Shown here: positions 42,473 through 51,877 of the stretch, piece by piece
Layout: each line of letters starts with the position of its first letter
Position numbering within the stretch: the first letter of the stretch is position 1
From: JTS-AC122 sp050246015
Lineage (GTDB): Bacteria; Planctomycetota; Phycisphaerae; Phycisphaerales; UBA1924
Direction of reading: 5' to 3'
NCBI GenBank assembly: GCA_050246015.1
Contig: JBFWWU010000006.1
Location: 1-64,000, forward strand
Length of the DNA: 64,000 nt
Program-made: the position numbers and the translations under genes
The notes under the pieces: generated by a model
Database searches by the model: none
What the model was told of the DNA's origin: nothing
Seen by the model: the letters and a program-made list of their open reading frames with translations, nothing else

Positions 42473-43978
42473 TCACTTGCCGATGCAGAACGTGGCGAAG
42501 ATGCGGCCGACGACGTCGTCGGGGGAGACGCGGCCGGTGAGTTGGGTGAGAGCATCCAGCGCCACCCGGAGTGAGCCGGCGATGAGTTCCGGGGAGGCGA
42601 TGGAGCGAGCGTGGGGCTGCGCAGAGAGCGAGCGGTGGGCGGCGTCGACGGCGTCGAGGGCATCGAGCATGGCGCGGCGATGGCGCGGGAGCATGGTCGC
42701 GGCGGAGGAGTCGGCATCGCGCCAAGCGCCGTCGGCGATGGCGCGGCGGAGCGGGGCGAGGTTCCGGCCATCAAGTGCGCAGACGCACAGGGGCGCGTCG
42801 GCACCGGGAGCGAGGTCGATAGCGGGGGCGGTCGAAGCCGACACCGGCGGGAGCGCGGGCAGGTCGCCCTTGGTGCGGACGCGGATGACGACGGCGGAGT
42901 CCGGGGCGGGTAGAGGCAGGCGGAACGAGCCGGCGGGGTCGCAGTGGAGCAGGACGGCCGCGCCGGCGATGGCAATCCGGGCCGCATGCTGGGCGCCGGC
43001 GTCGATCGATTGGGCGTGGGGGCGGGGCGAATGATCGCCGGCGCCCGCGGAGAGCGGCCGGTAGGCGACGGGGAAATCGAGCCCGGCGATGTCGATCAGG
43101 CGGACGACGAGGCCGGGGACGAGGTCGGAGAGGTCGAGGGGTTCGGCGATGACATCGCGCGTGGTGCCGGCGAAGGGCGAGACGACGGAGCGGGCGCGGC
43201 CGAGCAGCGCGTTGAAGAGCGTGGATTTGCCGGCGTTCGGCTCGCCAACAAGGACGACGGCGGGCTCGTGGGGCGGATGCTCAGCGCCGTGGGCGGCGCC
43301 GACTTCGGCGCGGAGGTCGCTGGCGAGGCGATGAAGGCGAGCATCCAGATCGCGCGGGGAGATGGGCACGACGTCTTCCTGGTCGGTGAAGTCGATGCCG
43401 GCTTCGACCAGGGCCAGGAGGGTGGCGAGTTCATCGACGCGGTGCGAGTGCGCGCGGCCGACGTCGCCTTGGTAGACCCTTCGGGCGGCTTGGAGTTCGT
43501 CGTCGGTCCTGGCGGCGATGGTGGCGGCGACGCCTTCGGCCTGGGCGAGGGTGAGGCGGGCATTGAGGAACGCGCGGGCGGAGAACTCGCCGGGGGAGGC
43601 GTGGCGAACGTCTGGAATCCGGGTGAACGCGGCGATGACACGCTCGATGAGGGCGGGCTTGCCCGGGATGAGCAGTTCGAGCGCGTGCTCGCCGGTGTAG
43701 GAGCGGGCGGCGGGGAAGTGGGCGAGGAGGACCGGAAGGAGGGGTTGGGGCAGGCGTGCCGCGGAGATGCGGGGGTCGCCGACCGAGCGAGCGAGCGGGC
43801 CGGCGGATGAGAGGCGAAGTCGCGCGGGCTGGAAGGTTGGGCGGTCGGCGGTGGCGAGGGACGGATCGAAGCAGGCCTGGAGCAGATTCGGGACATGGGG
43901 CCCGGAGAGGCGGACCAGGGCGCGCGGGCTTGGGGCCCAGCCGGTGGCGAGCGCGACGATGGTGTCGCCGGTGATCAT
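42473..43978 (-). CDS. mnmE: tRNA modification GTPase MnmE (divergent)
   Basis: 501 residues starting MITGDTIVALATG, like the family's usual start. MnmE, with MnmG, modifies U34 of certain tRNAs. Seen: the folate-binding N-terminal domain (GEFSARAFLNARLTLAQAEGV), P-loop GEPNAGKS and G2 GTTRDVI, and the C-terminal CIGK (FATFCIGK) whose Cys is essential. Odd points: the G3 motif reads DIAG instead of DTAG, and the usual G4 NKxD reads TKGD (VRTKGDLP). The G domain also contains extra Pro/Ser-rich sequence. The overall call is secure, but nucleotide selectivity may differ. No mnmG is in the window. Confidence 0.92.
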   Translation of the reverse strand: MITGDTIVALATGWAPSPRALVRLSGPHVPNLLQACFDPSLATADRPTFQPARLRLSSAGPLARSVGDPRISAARLPQPLLPVLLAHFPAARSYTGEHALELLIPGKPALIERVIAAFTRIPDVRHASPGEFSARAFLNARLTLAQAEGVAATIAARTDDELQAARRVYQGDVGRAHSHRVDELATLLALVEAGIDFTDQEDVVPISPRDLDARLHRLASDLRAEVGAAHGAEHPPHEPAVVLVGEPNAGKSTLFNALLGRARSVVSPFAGTTRDVIAEPLDLSDLVPGLVVRLIDIAGLDFPVAYRPLSAGAGDHSPRPHAQSIDAGAQHAARIAIAGAAVLLHCDPAGSFRLPLPAPDSAVVIRVRTKGDLPALPPVSASTAPAIDLAPGADAPLCVCALDGRNLAPLRRAIADGAWRDADSSAATMLPRHRRAMLDALDAVDAAHRSLSAQPHARSIASPELIAGSLRVALDALTQLTGRVSPDDVVGRIFATFCIGK

Positions 43979-43996
43979 GGGGAGGCGCGCGAGCGA

Positions 43997-45850
43997 CTAG
44001 CGTTCGAGCCGCTCGAGTTCGTGGTGCAGCGCGTCGACGATGCGGTGGACGGTGGAGTCGCCGAAATCGAAGCGCAGGCCAGCGGCGGCGAAGAGGTCGG
44101 GGAGGGGGCGGGAGCCGCCGAGGGAGAGGGCGTGGATGTAGGCGTCGACGGCGGCGCGTTCGCCTTCATTTTTGGCGCGGAGCCAGAGTTGGAGGGAGCC
44201 GAGTTGAGCGATGCCGTATTCGATGTAGTACATCGGGTGGCCGAAGAGATGGGACTGACGCTGCCAGGCGGAGCGGCGGAGTTGGTGCATGCTGGGGGCA
44301 TCGGCGGGGTCGGGGGACCAATCGACGCGGCGGCCGAAGCGCTCGTCAAGGTGGATCCAGTGTGAGTCACGGGCGTCGGGGGTGTGGTCGGGGTTGGCGT
44401 AGATCCAGTGCTGGAAGGCGTCGATGGTGGCGATCCAGGCGAGGATGGTGATGGAGTCTTCGAGGTGGGCGCGGCGGGCGCGGGCGAGGTCGTTGGGATC
44501 GGCGTAGTAGCCGAGCGAGGCTGACGCGTGGCCGTTGCGGCCGTGGTGCGAGCCGGGCGGATCCTTGGGAGCGGGGGGGGAGGCACCCCAGTAGGGCATG
44601 GTGAGATGCTCCATGGACATGCTGGCGACTTCGGCGAACTCGATGGGGGAGTGTCGGTATTCGACGAGGGGCTCGTGGACGCAGAGCATCGAATGGAAGG
44701 CGTGGCCCGCCTCGTGGACCATGGTCATGACGTCGCGATGAAGGCCGGCGGCGTTCATGAAGATGAAGGGGCGGCGGGAGCGATCGCGCATGTACTGATA
44801 CCCGCCGGGACGTTTGCCTTTGCGGGAATCGAGGTCGAGCGATTCGGATCTCATGGCGGCGTCGGAGGGGCCGGAGGGGGGCGCGTGGCCGGTCGTGGGA
44901 GGAGCCGCGAGGGACTGCATCATGCCGGCGAGCCTGGGGTCCAGTCGCTGAAAGACGGCGAGGGTCTTGTTGACGAGGTCGCGGCCGCCGTCGAAGGGGC
45001 GCAGGGGCGGGCGGCCGAGTTCATCGACGGCGAGGTCCCAGGGGCGCAGGGAAGGGACGTTGAGCGCGGCGCGGCGTCGCTCGTCCATGTGGCGCATGAG
45101 CGGGACGACGTGCTTCTCAACGGCGTGCCAGTAGGCCTGGCAGTCCTTGGGGGCGTAGTCGAATCGCTCTTTTTCGCGGAAGGCGTAGCCGATGTAGTTG
45201 TCAAACCCGGCGTTGCGCGCCAGGGCGTGGCGGCGCTCGATCATGCGGTTGAAGACGTCATTGAGGGCGTCGCGATCCTGGAAGCGTCGGGCGGCGATGG
45301 CGCGCCAGGCGGATTCACGCACGGCGCGGTCGTTCTGTTCGAGGTATCTCGCCATCATGGGGAGCGTCTGTTCGCGGCCGTCGAACTGCACGGTCTGGGC
45401 GCCGGCGATACGGTCGTATTCCTGGGAGAGCCTGGAAAGTTGGGTCTGGATGGGAACGTTTTCTTCGCGGAAGAGTTCGACGGCGGCACGGCGGGAACGG
45501 TTGAGGACCTTGTAGCGGGCTTCGTCGAGCGGGAACTGCTCGCTGAGCGCCACATGCTTGCGGTCCAACTCGAACTCGGCGGGAGAGAGTCGCGGCGGGA
45601 CGGATTCGATGTACTTCGTGTACGCCGCGTTCGCCTCGGCGTCGTCGGTGTTGCAACTCATGGTGATGTAGAGGCGGGCGCGGGATTCGCTGCAGGCGGC
45701 TGCGAGTTCGCTGCGGTCACGGATCCATTGCTCGAAGTCCGCGGCGGAGTTGACCGGGCGGGCCTGGAGTTCGGCGAGCAGGGGCTCGATGTTGGACCAG
45801 ACCGCGGCGTCAAGGTCCGCGGGGACAAAGGACGTGTCCATGAGATTCAT
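43997..45850 (-). CDS. M3-family oligoendopeptidase (PepF-like)
   Basis: 617 residues from the ATG at 45850 (MNLMDTSFVPADLDA). The zinc-metallopeptidase motif HEAGHAFHS is clear (TMVHEAGHAFHSMLC), with the third ligand Glu in EFAEVASMSMEHLT. Family features include the helical N-terminal domain and the substrate-gating region GYQYMRDRSRRPFIFMNAAG. M3 peptidases cleave short peptides in the cytoplasm during peptide turnover. A 30-residue Pro/Gly/Ser-rich insertion (around SLAAPPTTGHAPPSGPSD) precedes the active-site domain. It is 18 bases upstream of mnmE on the same strand and likely co-transcribed. Confidence 0.92.
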   Translation of the reverse strand: MNLMDTSFVPADLDAAVWSNIEPLLAELQARPVNSAADFEQWIRDRSELAAACSESRARLYITMSCNTDDAEANAAYTKYIESVPPRLSPAEFELDRKHVALSEQFPLDEARYKVLNRSRRAAVELFREENVPIQTQLSRLSQEYDRIAGAQTVQFDGREQTLPMMARYLEQNDRAVRESAWRAIAARRFQDRDALNDVFNRMIERRHALARNAGFDNYIGYAFREKERFDYAPKDCQAYWHAVEKHVVPLMRHMDERRRAALNVPSLRPWDLAVDELGRPPLRPFDGGRDLVNKTLAVFQRLDPRLAGMMQSLAAPPTTGHAPPSGPSDAAMRSESLDLDSRKGKRPGGYQYMRDRSRRPFIFMNAAGLHRDVMTMVHEAGHAFHSMLCVHEPLVEYRHSPIEFAEVASMSMEHLTMPYWGASPPAPKDPPGSHHGRNGHASASLGYYADPNDLARARRAHLEDSITILAWIATIDAFQHWIYANPDHTPDARDSHWIHLDERFGRRVDWSPDPADAPSMHQLRRSAWQRQSHLFGHPMYYIEYGIAQLGSLQLWLRAKNEGERAAVDAYIHALSLGGSRPLPDLFAAAGLRFDFGDSTVHRIVDALHHELERLER

Positions 45851-45912
45851 GGGCACAGTGTATTGCGCACGCGCGACGATGGCACGGTGTGCGGTTCAAT
45901 GAGTTGCAAGCG

Positions 45913-46305
45913 TCACGCCGCGCGGTTGCGGCGGATCTTGAGGCCGACGCGGAAGGCGCCGGAGGCGTCGGGCTCGGCGGGGCAGCGGACGGCGAGGGCG
46001 GCGACGCGGACGTAGGACTGGCCGAAACTCAGGCGGTCGCCGCGTCCGGCGACGGGGGCGTGGAAGAAGACGATGGCGCCGGCGGGAACGGGGACGGGGC
46101 TTTCGACTCCCAGCCCGTGGTCGCTGGAATCGACCAGGTTCATCCAGGTCAGGCCGGTCTGTCCGTGCTGGTCGCGGAAACTGGCCATGACGCGGGCCGA
46201 GGGGCCGGCGGCGTCGCGGGCTTCGCTGCGACGATCGAAGCGCAAAACATCACATTCCCGGCGGCTCGCCGCGCGAGACGCCCGAACCGGCGCTTGCAGA
46301 ATCAT
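45913..46305 (-). CDS. PilZ-domain-like protein
   Basis: 130 residues starting MILQAPVRASR, with the ribosome site GGGAAGG 5-8 bases upstream. The pattern RRSEAR followed by MNLVDSSDHGLGV resembles the PilZ c-di-GMP site (RxxxR ... D/NxSxxG), though the spacing is not textbook. The rest is beta-rich (IVFFHAPVAGRGDRLSFG; YVRVAALAVRC; FRVGLKI). If the assignment is right it reads c-di-GMP, perhaps for pilus or surface behaviour. It is followed by the pepF-like gene on the same strand. Family call moderately sure. Confidence 0.65.
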   Translation of the reverse strand: MILQAPVRASRAASRRECDVLRFDRRSEARDAAGPSARVMASFRDQHGQTGLTWMNLVDSSDHGLGVESPVPVPAGAIVFFHAPVAGRGDRLSFGQSYVRVAALAVRCPAEPDASGAFRVGLKIRRNRAA

Positions 46306-46628
46306 GTTTGACCTTCCCTAGTCCTTCCCCACCCGCCCCGGGACCACCTGCTGGACGGATGCACCACCGACATGAGACCCACCATGGCCTCGTCTGCACT
46401 ATCGGTCGATCTGAGCGTGGGCTTGAATGTTGCAGCGTGGAACTCGGATCGGCAGAAGCGGACATCGTCGCGCATCGTGCAGGGCGCAACCGGCCGACCA
46501 GGAATCCTCGTCATCGAAGACAATTGCGCAGTTTCGGAAGATTTTGCTTGATTCTCTTTTTTTTTCTCCACGAAACTGAACCAGATAGATTCCCCGGTTT
46601 TTGCTCGCATTATTAGAGGAGTATTCCG
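46306..46628. other. AT-rich intergenic/promoter region
   Basis: 323 bases between divergent genes. The part nearest the plus-strand gene (about 46510-46625) is strikingly AT-rich for this window and includes a run of T (about 46555-46566). AGGAG (46615-46620) ahead of the GTG at 46629 is its ribosome site. No gene seen. Confidence 0.55.
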
Positions 46629-48089
46629 GTGCGATTGCTCAACTCAGCCGCGGCCTTTCTTGCATCGAGCGCCATGATCGCAGCCACGAACGCCCAGTGC
46701 ACGCAGATCGCCCAGTCATGGGCGGTCAACTTTGATGGTGCGCCGGACAACGACCCCTGGTCCGCGTACACGACCCCTCCGGGGTCGGTCAGCGGCGCAC
46801 AAGGAGTCGCCATCACAACGAATGCACTCGGAGCGGACGTTCCGACTCGCGTGTTTGTGACGGCTCTGTTCAAGAGCAACGTGGGAGGCGCCGACATCTA
46901 CACCGCGGCGTACGACGCCGGGACTGGAGCGCTCGTCTGGGAGCGAACGTACAACAATACGGCCGTGAACGGTTCGGACGTTCCGGTCAAGATCGTGTGG
47001 TCGGGCGGGTACGTCTATGTCGGCGGGAGTTCGATGGGCGCGACACCTACGGGCGCTTCGACCAACCTCGACTACATCGTGCTCCGCTACTCGGCTACGG
47101 ACGGATCGAGCGCCGCGCCGTGGGCCAGTCCTTTCCGATACAACAACTCCCCGACGAACGGGGCTGACGTACTCGCTGATCTCTACGTCGAAGGGCAAGT
47201 GGGCGGCGACCCGGCAGGGGGCGTGTTCGGAGGCGGCTTGTATCTCTATGCGACGGGCACATCCTTCGACTCTGCAAGCAAGAACGATTTCTTGACGGTG
47301 CGCGTCGATCTGTTCGACCCGTCGATGTGGATCGAGAAGCGATCGAATCCGGCCCAGTTTTCGACGAGCAGCGATGTGGCGGTGTCGATGACCTACAAGG
47401 CCGCGTCACCGGGTGAGCCGGGAGTCTTCGTCACCGGATACACCAATGGCATCACGGGCATGAACGATGACTACTGGACTGTGGCGTACCCGCTGGACTT
47501 GTCCGCGGAGTTGTGGAGCCGATCGTTCGATGCGGGGTTTGCGGGATCGGATCAGGCGGTGAAGGTGGCATATACCGCGATCTGCGGCACGCCGTTCTGC
47601 CGGGGCGTGGTGTATGTCACCGGAACGGCATGGAGAGGAATCGGGCGGAACTACGATATTGTGACAACGGCCTATGACGTGCATACTGGTGCCGACTTTT
47701 GGAACCCCGCCACTATTATATTTGAGAACGAATCGACTCATGGCGAGGACCGTGCGAGCGACATGCTCCTGGACAAGTTCGCCGACCTGTACATCTGCGG
47801 GAGGTCGAAGAACGGCTCCACCTTCGACATGCTCGCGATCTCGTACAATCGGCTCGGCGGCCTTCGCTGGGTGACGCCGCCACCGAACCCTGTCTACACG
47901 GACATCTATTACAACGGCGTGTCGAACGGGGACGATTTCGCCGGTGCCATCCGGGTGACCTCCGACGGGGTGATCTCTCACAACGGGGAGGTGTTCATCC
48001 TCGGCAACACCCTCGGAACGCTCAACGGCGCCCCGATCAAGCGCTATGGCCTGCTCCGGTACACCCAAACCGACGTGTCGTGCCCATAA
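46629..48089 (+). CDS. Exported SBBP-like beta-propeller protein
   Basis: 486 residues from the GTG at 46629, decided by AGGAG at spacing 7. A signal peptide (LLNSAAAFLASSAMIAATNAQ) is followed by about seven irregular beta repeats with recurring phrases such as YTAAYDAGTGALVWERTY, VYVGGSSMGATPTGASTN, DYIVLRYSATDGSSAAPWAS, VFVTGYTNGITGMNDDYWTV and VYVTGTAWRGIGRNYDIVT. This resembles the SBBP/PQQ-like propeller repeats of extracellular planctomycete and cyanobacterial proteins. No catalytic motif seen. Its stop (48087-48089) overlaps by one base the ATG of the FG-GAP gene, so they are coupled. Its GC content is lower than the neighbouring housekeeping genes. Confidence 0.75.
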   Translation: MRLLNSAAAFLASSAMIAATNAQCTQIAQSWAVNFDGAPDNDPWSAYTTPPGSVSGAQGVAITTNALGADVPTRVFVTALFKSNVGGADIYTAAYDAGTGALVWERTYNNTAVNGSDVPVKIVWSGGYVYVGGSSMGATPTGASTNLDYIVLRYSATDGSSAAPWASPFRYNNSPTNGADVLADLYVEGQVGGDPAGGVFGGGLYLYATGTSFDSASKNDFLTVRVDLFDPSMWIEKRSNPAQFSTSSDVAVSMTYKAASPGEPGVFVTGYTNGITGMNDDYWTVAYPLDLSAELWSRSFDAGFAGSDQAVKVAYTAICGTPFCRGVVYVTGTAWRGIGRNYDIVTTAYDVHTGADFWNPATIIFENESTHGEDRASDMLLDKFADLYICGRSKNGSTFDMLAISYNRLGGLRWVTPPPNPVYTDIYYNGVSNGDDFAGAIRVTSDGVISHNGEVFILGNTLGTLNGAPIKRYGLLRYTQTDVSCP

Positions 48090-49623
48090 TGAGAACTTCA
48101 ATTCAGGTGTGTTTTGCCACTATCGCGGCCACAGGTATTTTTGGCTTGTGTGCGAGCGACGCTGGCGCGCAAGTCCAGTGGATTGAGTTTCACGAAGCGG
48201 GGCTCGAAAGTGTCGCGCGCTACGCATTTGCAATAGCGGGAATTCCGGACACCGACGGCGATGGTATGGGCGATGTGGTCGTCGGCGCGTCGGAAGAAGA
48301 TGTGCTGCGAGAAGACGGCACGCGCTGCGGCGGTTGCGGCATCGCGTACGTCTACTCCGGTTCAACGGGAGCTCTCCGCTTCACGCTGGCGCCACCCGGG
48401 TTGCCGAACGGCGCCCACCTCGGGCACTCCGCGCGCGGGATCCCGGATGTTAATGGCGACGGTGCCGGCGACATCCTCGTCGGGAGTTACATCGCGAGCA
48501 CCGTCTGGGTCTTCTCAGGATCCGACGGTGCCCTACTCGATACGCTCACAGGCGCGACGGCATTTGGATACTCGATTGGAACTATTCCGGACATCGACCG
48601 CGACGGGGTCACCGATTTCGTTGTCGGCGCCATCTATTCAAGCGGCTACCGCGGGCGCGCCTATGTGTATTCCGGAGCGACGCGGACGCTCCTGCATGAG
48701 ATTTTCATTCCCGAACTGCCTTCCACCTCGTACTTTGGGTGGTCCGTCGCGGGCACGGACGATCTGGATGGAGACGGCGCCGGCGATGTGCTCATCGGTG
48801 CGCCCGAGTACCGATTCAGTCTTGTTAACGGCGAACTCGGGCGTGCGTTCCTTTTTTCCGGAGCCACCGGCACGCTCCTGCGAACCATCGACGCGCCGGA
48901 CTTCCGCCGTGGCAGTTCGGGCAGCAAGTGACGGGTGTGCCTGATGTTGACGGCGACGGGTTCGGCGATTACGCCATCTCATCGAACCAGATCGCGCCCG
49001 GATCCGAACTGTGTCCCTTGGGGGAATATCGCACGGGCGTCGTGCACCTGTTCTCCGGGCGATCCGGAGAGTTGCTCCGGACGATCGGTCAGCCGCTGTG
49101 CCTGAGTTACCACCCGAACTTTGGCGAATACTCGCTGGACGGCGCGCCGGATGTCGATGGGGATGGGGCGGGAGACCTGCTCATCGGCAGCCCGCGCGCG
49201 GTCTATCCCGGCCGTCCGCGGTTCTCCGGCGCGGCGTACCTGGTCTCCGGGCGCACCGGCGCGTTCATTCGAACCTATCTCTCGCCCTTTCCCAGGCCCG
49301 ACCCGCCGGGGTACGGTCAATTCGCAAACGCCGTTGCAATCGTTCCGAATGCTCACGCCCGCGACCGTGTGGACATATTGATTGGTGCGGGAAGCGAATG
49401 CGCCTTCGAGCCGTGCCCGCCGAACTCGTTTGGTCGGGCGTACTTGTTCCGCGCCTGCGGAGCGGATTTCAACTATGACGGATACTTGAACACGCAGGAC
49501 TTCTTTGATTTCATCGGGGCGTTCTTTGACGGACGATCCGCCGCCGATTACGACGCGAACGGCGCAGTCAACTCACAGGACTTCTTCAGTTTCCTGGGCA
49601 TCTTCTTCGGGGGTTGTTCATGA
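48089..49623 (+). pseudogene. Exported FG-GAP protein gene, broken by a frameshift near 48915
   Basis: The first frame (48089-48931) starts MRTSIQVCFATIAATGIFGL and carries a signal peptide plus about four FG-GAP repeats (IPDTDGDGMGDVVVGA, IPDVNGDGAGDILVGS, IPDIDRDGVTDFVVGA, TDDLDGDGAGDVLIGA) and stops just after RRGSSGSK. The next frame, open from before 48910, reads FGQQVTGVPDVDGDGFGD and continues two further repeats to a dockerin-like tail with two units (DFNYDGYLNTQDFFDFI, YDANGAVNSQDFFSFL) and the end GGCS. Reading across the junction requires a one-base change around 48915, where GGC-AG-TTC would need one more base. It is either a real inactivated gene, a programmed shift or a sequencing error. 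It is coupled to the gene before it. Confidence 0.8.
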
Positions 49624-49662
49624 GACGTGCTGCACCGGCGATGCGCCTGGGCACGCCACGGG

Positions 49663-51612
49663 TTACACACCGGCTTCTTCGCGATCCCGCGCCTGGCGCT
49701 CCGCTCGTTTGCGCATGCTCTCTTCGAGGATCTTCTTGCGGATGCGGACGGCCTTGGGGGTGATCTCGACGAGTTCGTCGTCCTCGATGTATTCCAGCGC
49801 GGCTTCGAGGCCGACCTTGCGCGGGGTCTTGAGGACGACGGTCTTGTCCTTGCTGGCGGCGCGCATGTTATCCAGGTGCTTGAGGCGGGTGATGTTGACG
49901 ACCAGGTCGTTGTCGCGGGTGTGCTCGCCGACGACCTGACCGCCGTAGACCTTGTCGCCGGGGGAGCAGAACATGATGCCTCGGTCGGCGAGGAGTTCGC
50001 AGGCGTAGGTGGTGACGGCGCCGGATTCGATGGAGATGAGCACGCCCTGATTGCGGGCGGCGGGGGCGGTGGAGATGGGGGCGAAGCGCTCGAAGGTGTG
50101 GTGCATGATCGCCTCGCCCTGGGTGGCGGTGAGGAGGCGCGAGCGGAGGCCGATGAGCCCGCGTGCGGGGATCTCGAACTCGAGGTGGGTCATGGCGTCG
50201 CCGCGGGGCTCCATGCTTTTGAGTTCGCCCTTGCGGTTGCCGACGAGTTCCATGACGGGTCCGACGGCGGAGTTGGGTGCATCGACGACGAGCCACTCGA
50301 TGGGTTCGTGCTGGACGCCGTCGATTTGCTTGATGACGACGCGGGGCTTGCCGACGGAGAGTTCGAACCCCTCGCGGCGCATGGTTTCGAGGAGGACGCC
50401 GAGGTGGAGCAGGCCACGGCCGGAGACGATGAACTCGTCGGAGGTGTTGCCGGGCTCGACGCGAAGGGCGACGTTGTGCTGGAGTTCCTTGTCGAGGCGG
50501 TCGCGGATCTGGCGGCTGGTGACGTAGTCGCCGTCCTGGCCTGCGAAGGGGGAGTCGTTGATGCGGAAGAGCATCGTGAGGGTGGGCTCGTCAACCTTGA
50601 CGGGCGGGAGGGCCGAGGGGTGGTCGGGGTCGGCGATGGTGTCGCCGATGTCGACGGATTCGAGGCCGATGAGGGCGCAGATGTCACCGGCGGTGACTTC
50701 GTCGGCTTCGATGCGGCCGAGGCCGGCGAAGCGCATGATTTTCTGGGCGCGGCAGTTGACGATGCGGCCGTCCATCTTGATGACGGCGACCTGCTGGCCG
50801 GAGTGGAGGGTTCCGGCGAAGATGCGTCCGATGCCGATCTTGCCGACGTAGTCGTTGTAGTCGAGGGTGGTGATGAGCATCTGGAGGGGTGCGGCGGCGT
50901 CCATCGTGGGAGCGGGGACGTGGCCGATGATGGCCTCGAAGATGGGTCGCATGTCGGCGTCGGGATGGCCGGGGAGGCCGTCCTTGCCGCTGGCGGCGAT
51001 GGCGGCGTCCTGGTCCATGGTGGACCACCCGGCGCGGCCGGAGGCGTAGACGATGGGGAAGTCCAGTGCGTGGTCGTCGGCGCCGAGTTCGACGAGCAGG
51101 TCGAAGACCTCGTTGATGACTTCGTTGATGCGAGAATCGGGGCGGTCGCACTTATTGACGACGACGATGGGCTTGAGGCCGGCTTCGATGGCCTTGCTGA
51201 GGACGAAGCGGGTCTGGGGCATGGCGCCCTCGGAGGAGTCGACGAGGAGGAGGCAGCCGTCGGCCATGCGGAGGACGCGTTCGACCTCGCCGCCGAAGTC
51301 GGCGTGGCCGGGGGTATCGATGATGTTGATAGCGAAGTTCTCGACGCGTTGGGAGGGGCCTTCGCCGACGACCTTGAGATAGTTGACGGCGCAGTTTTTG
51401 GAGAGGATGGTGATGCCGCGCTCGCGTTCGAGCGGGTTGGAATCCATGATGAGGTCGTGCTGTCCGCCGGCGAGTTTTTCGAGTTCGCCGGCGCGGAACA
51501 TGCCGGACTGCTTGAGGAGTTGATCGACGAGGGTGGTCTTGCCATGGTCAACGTGCGCGATGATGGCGACGTTGCGGAGGTCTGATCGGATGGAGTTTGG
51601 TGTCGGGGGCAT
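49663..51612 (-). CDS. typA: Ribosome-associated GTPase TypA/BipA
   Basis: 649 residues from the ATG at 51612; the frame runs upstream to 52068, but that part is not conserved. TypA is a translational GTPase of the EF-G type that aids 50S assembly and stress growth. Seen: P-loop AHVDHGKTTL, switch DIMDSNPLERERGITI, G3 IDTPGHADFGGEVERVL, G4 VVNKCDRP, then domain II (GRIFAGTLHSGQQVAVIKMD) and the C-terminal unique domain (CELLADRGIMFCSPGDKVYG). The C-terminus RKKILEESMRKRAERQARD is charged. It is slightly longer than the usual 610. The gene lies between the FG-GAP remnant and a terminator-ended stress operon. Confidence 0.96.
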   Translation of the reverse strand: MPPTPNSIRSDLRNVAIIAHVDHGKTTLVDQLLKQSGMFRAGELEKLAGGQHDLIMDSNPLERERGITILSKNCAVNYLKVVGEGPSQRVENFAINIIDTPGHADFGGEVERVLRMADGCLLLVDSSEGAMPQTRFVLSKAIEAGLKPIVVVNKCDRPDSRINEVINEVFDLLVELGADDHALDFPIVYASGRAGWSTMDQDAAIAASGKDGLPGHPDADMRPIFEAIIGHVPAPTMDAAAPLQMLITTLDYNDYVGKIGIGRIFAGTLHSGQQVAVIKMDGRIVNCRAQKIMRFAGLGRIEADEVTAGDICALIGLESVDIGDTIADPDHPSALPPVKVDEPTLTMLFRINDSPFAGQDGDYVTSRQIRDRLDKELQHNVALRVEPGNTSDEFIVSGRGLLHLGVLLETMRREGFELSVGKPRVVIKQIDGVQHEPIEWLVVDAPNSAVGPVMELVGNRKGELKSMEPRGDAMTHLEFEIPARGLIGLRSRLLTATQGEAIMHHTFERFAPISTAPAARNQGVLISIESGAVTTYACELLADRGIMFCSPGDKVYGGQVVGEHTRDNDLVVNITRLKHLDNMRAASKDKTVVLKTPRKVGLEAALEYIEDDELVEITPKAVRIRKKILEESMRKRAERQARDREEAGV

Positions 51613-51808
51613 GGTGAGGGGATGCAACGATCCGGCGTGGTGCGCCGGCATGGATGCATGACGGTTTGGTGGAGGTTCGCGCGGAGGCTTCGGCCTTGGG
51701 ACGAAGTGTAGGTCGGGAGCGGCGGGCCCGCGCTGAAGCGCCCGCCGAACCCCCCCACGGCGCTCCCGAACCCCCCCAAACCTGATCAAGCGGTGGATCG
51801 GTGGGGCA

Positions 51809-51851
51809 GGAAAAAGAAACAGGGCCAAGCCCGAAAGATCAGGCTCGGCCC
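51809..51851 (-). terminator. Rho-independent terminator of the sigma/PDZ operon
   Basis: On the minus strand, a ten-pair stem (one G.U) is formed by GGGCCGAGCC and GGCTTGGCCC (bases 51851-51842 and 51831-51822) with a ten-base loop, and is followed by TGTTTCTTTTTCC. It lies 27-70 bases after the PDZ gene stop. Confidence 0.85.
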
Positions 51852-51877
51852 CGCGAAGGTAGGTGGGCGGAGGGAGG

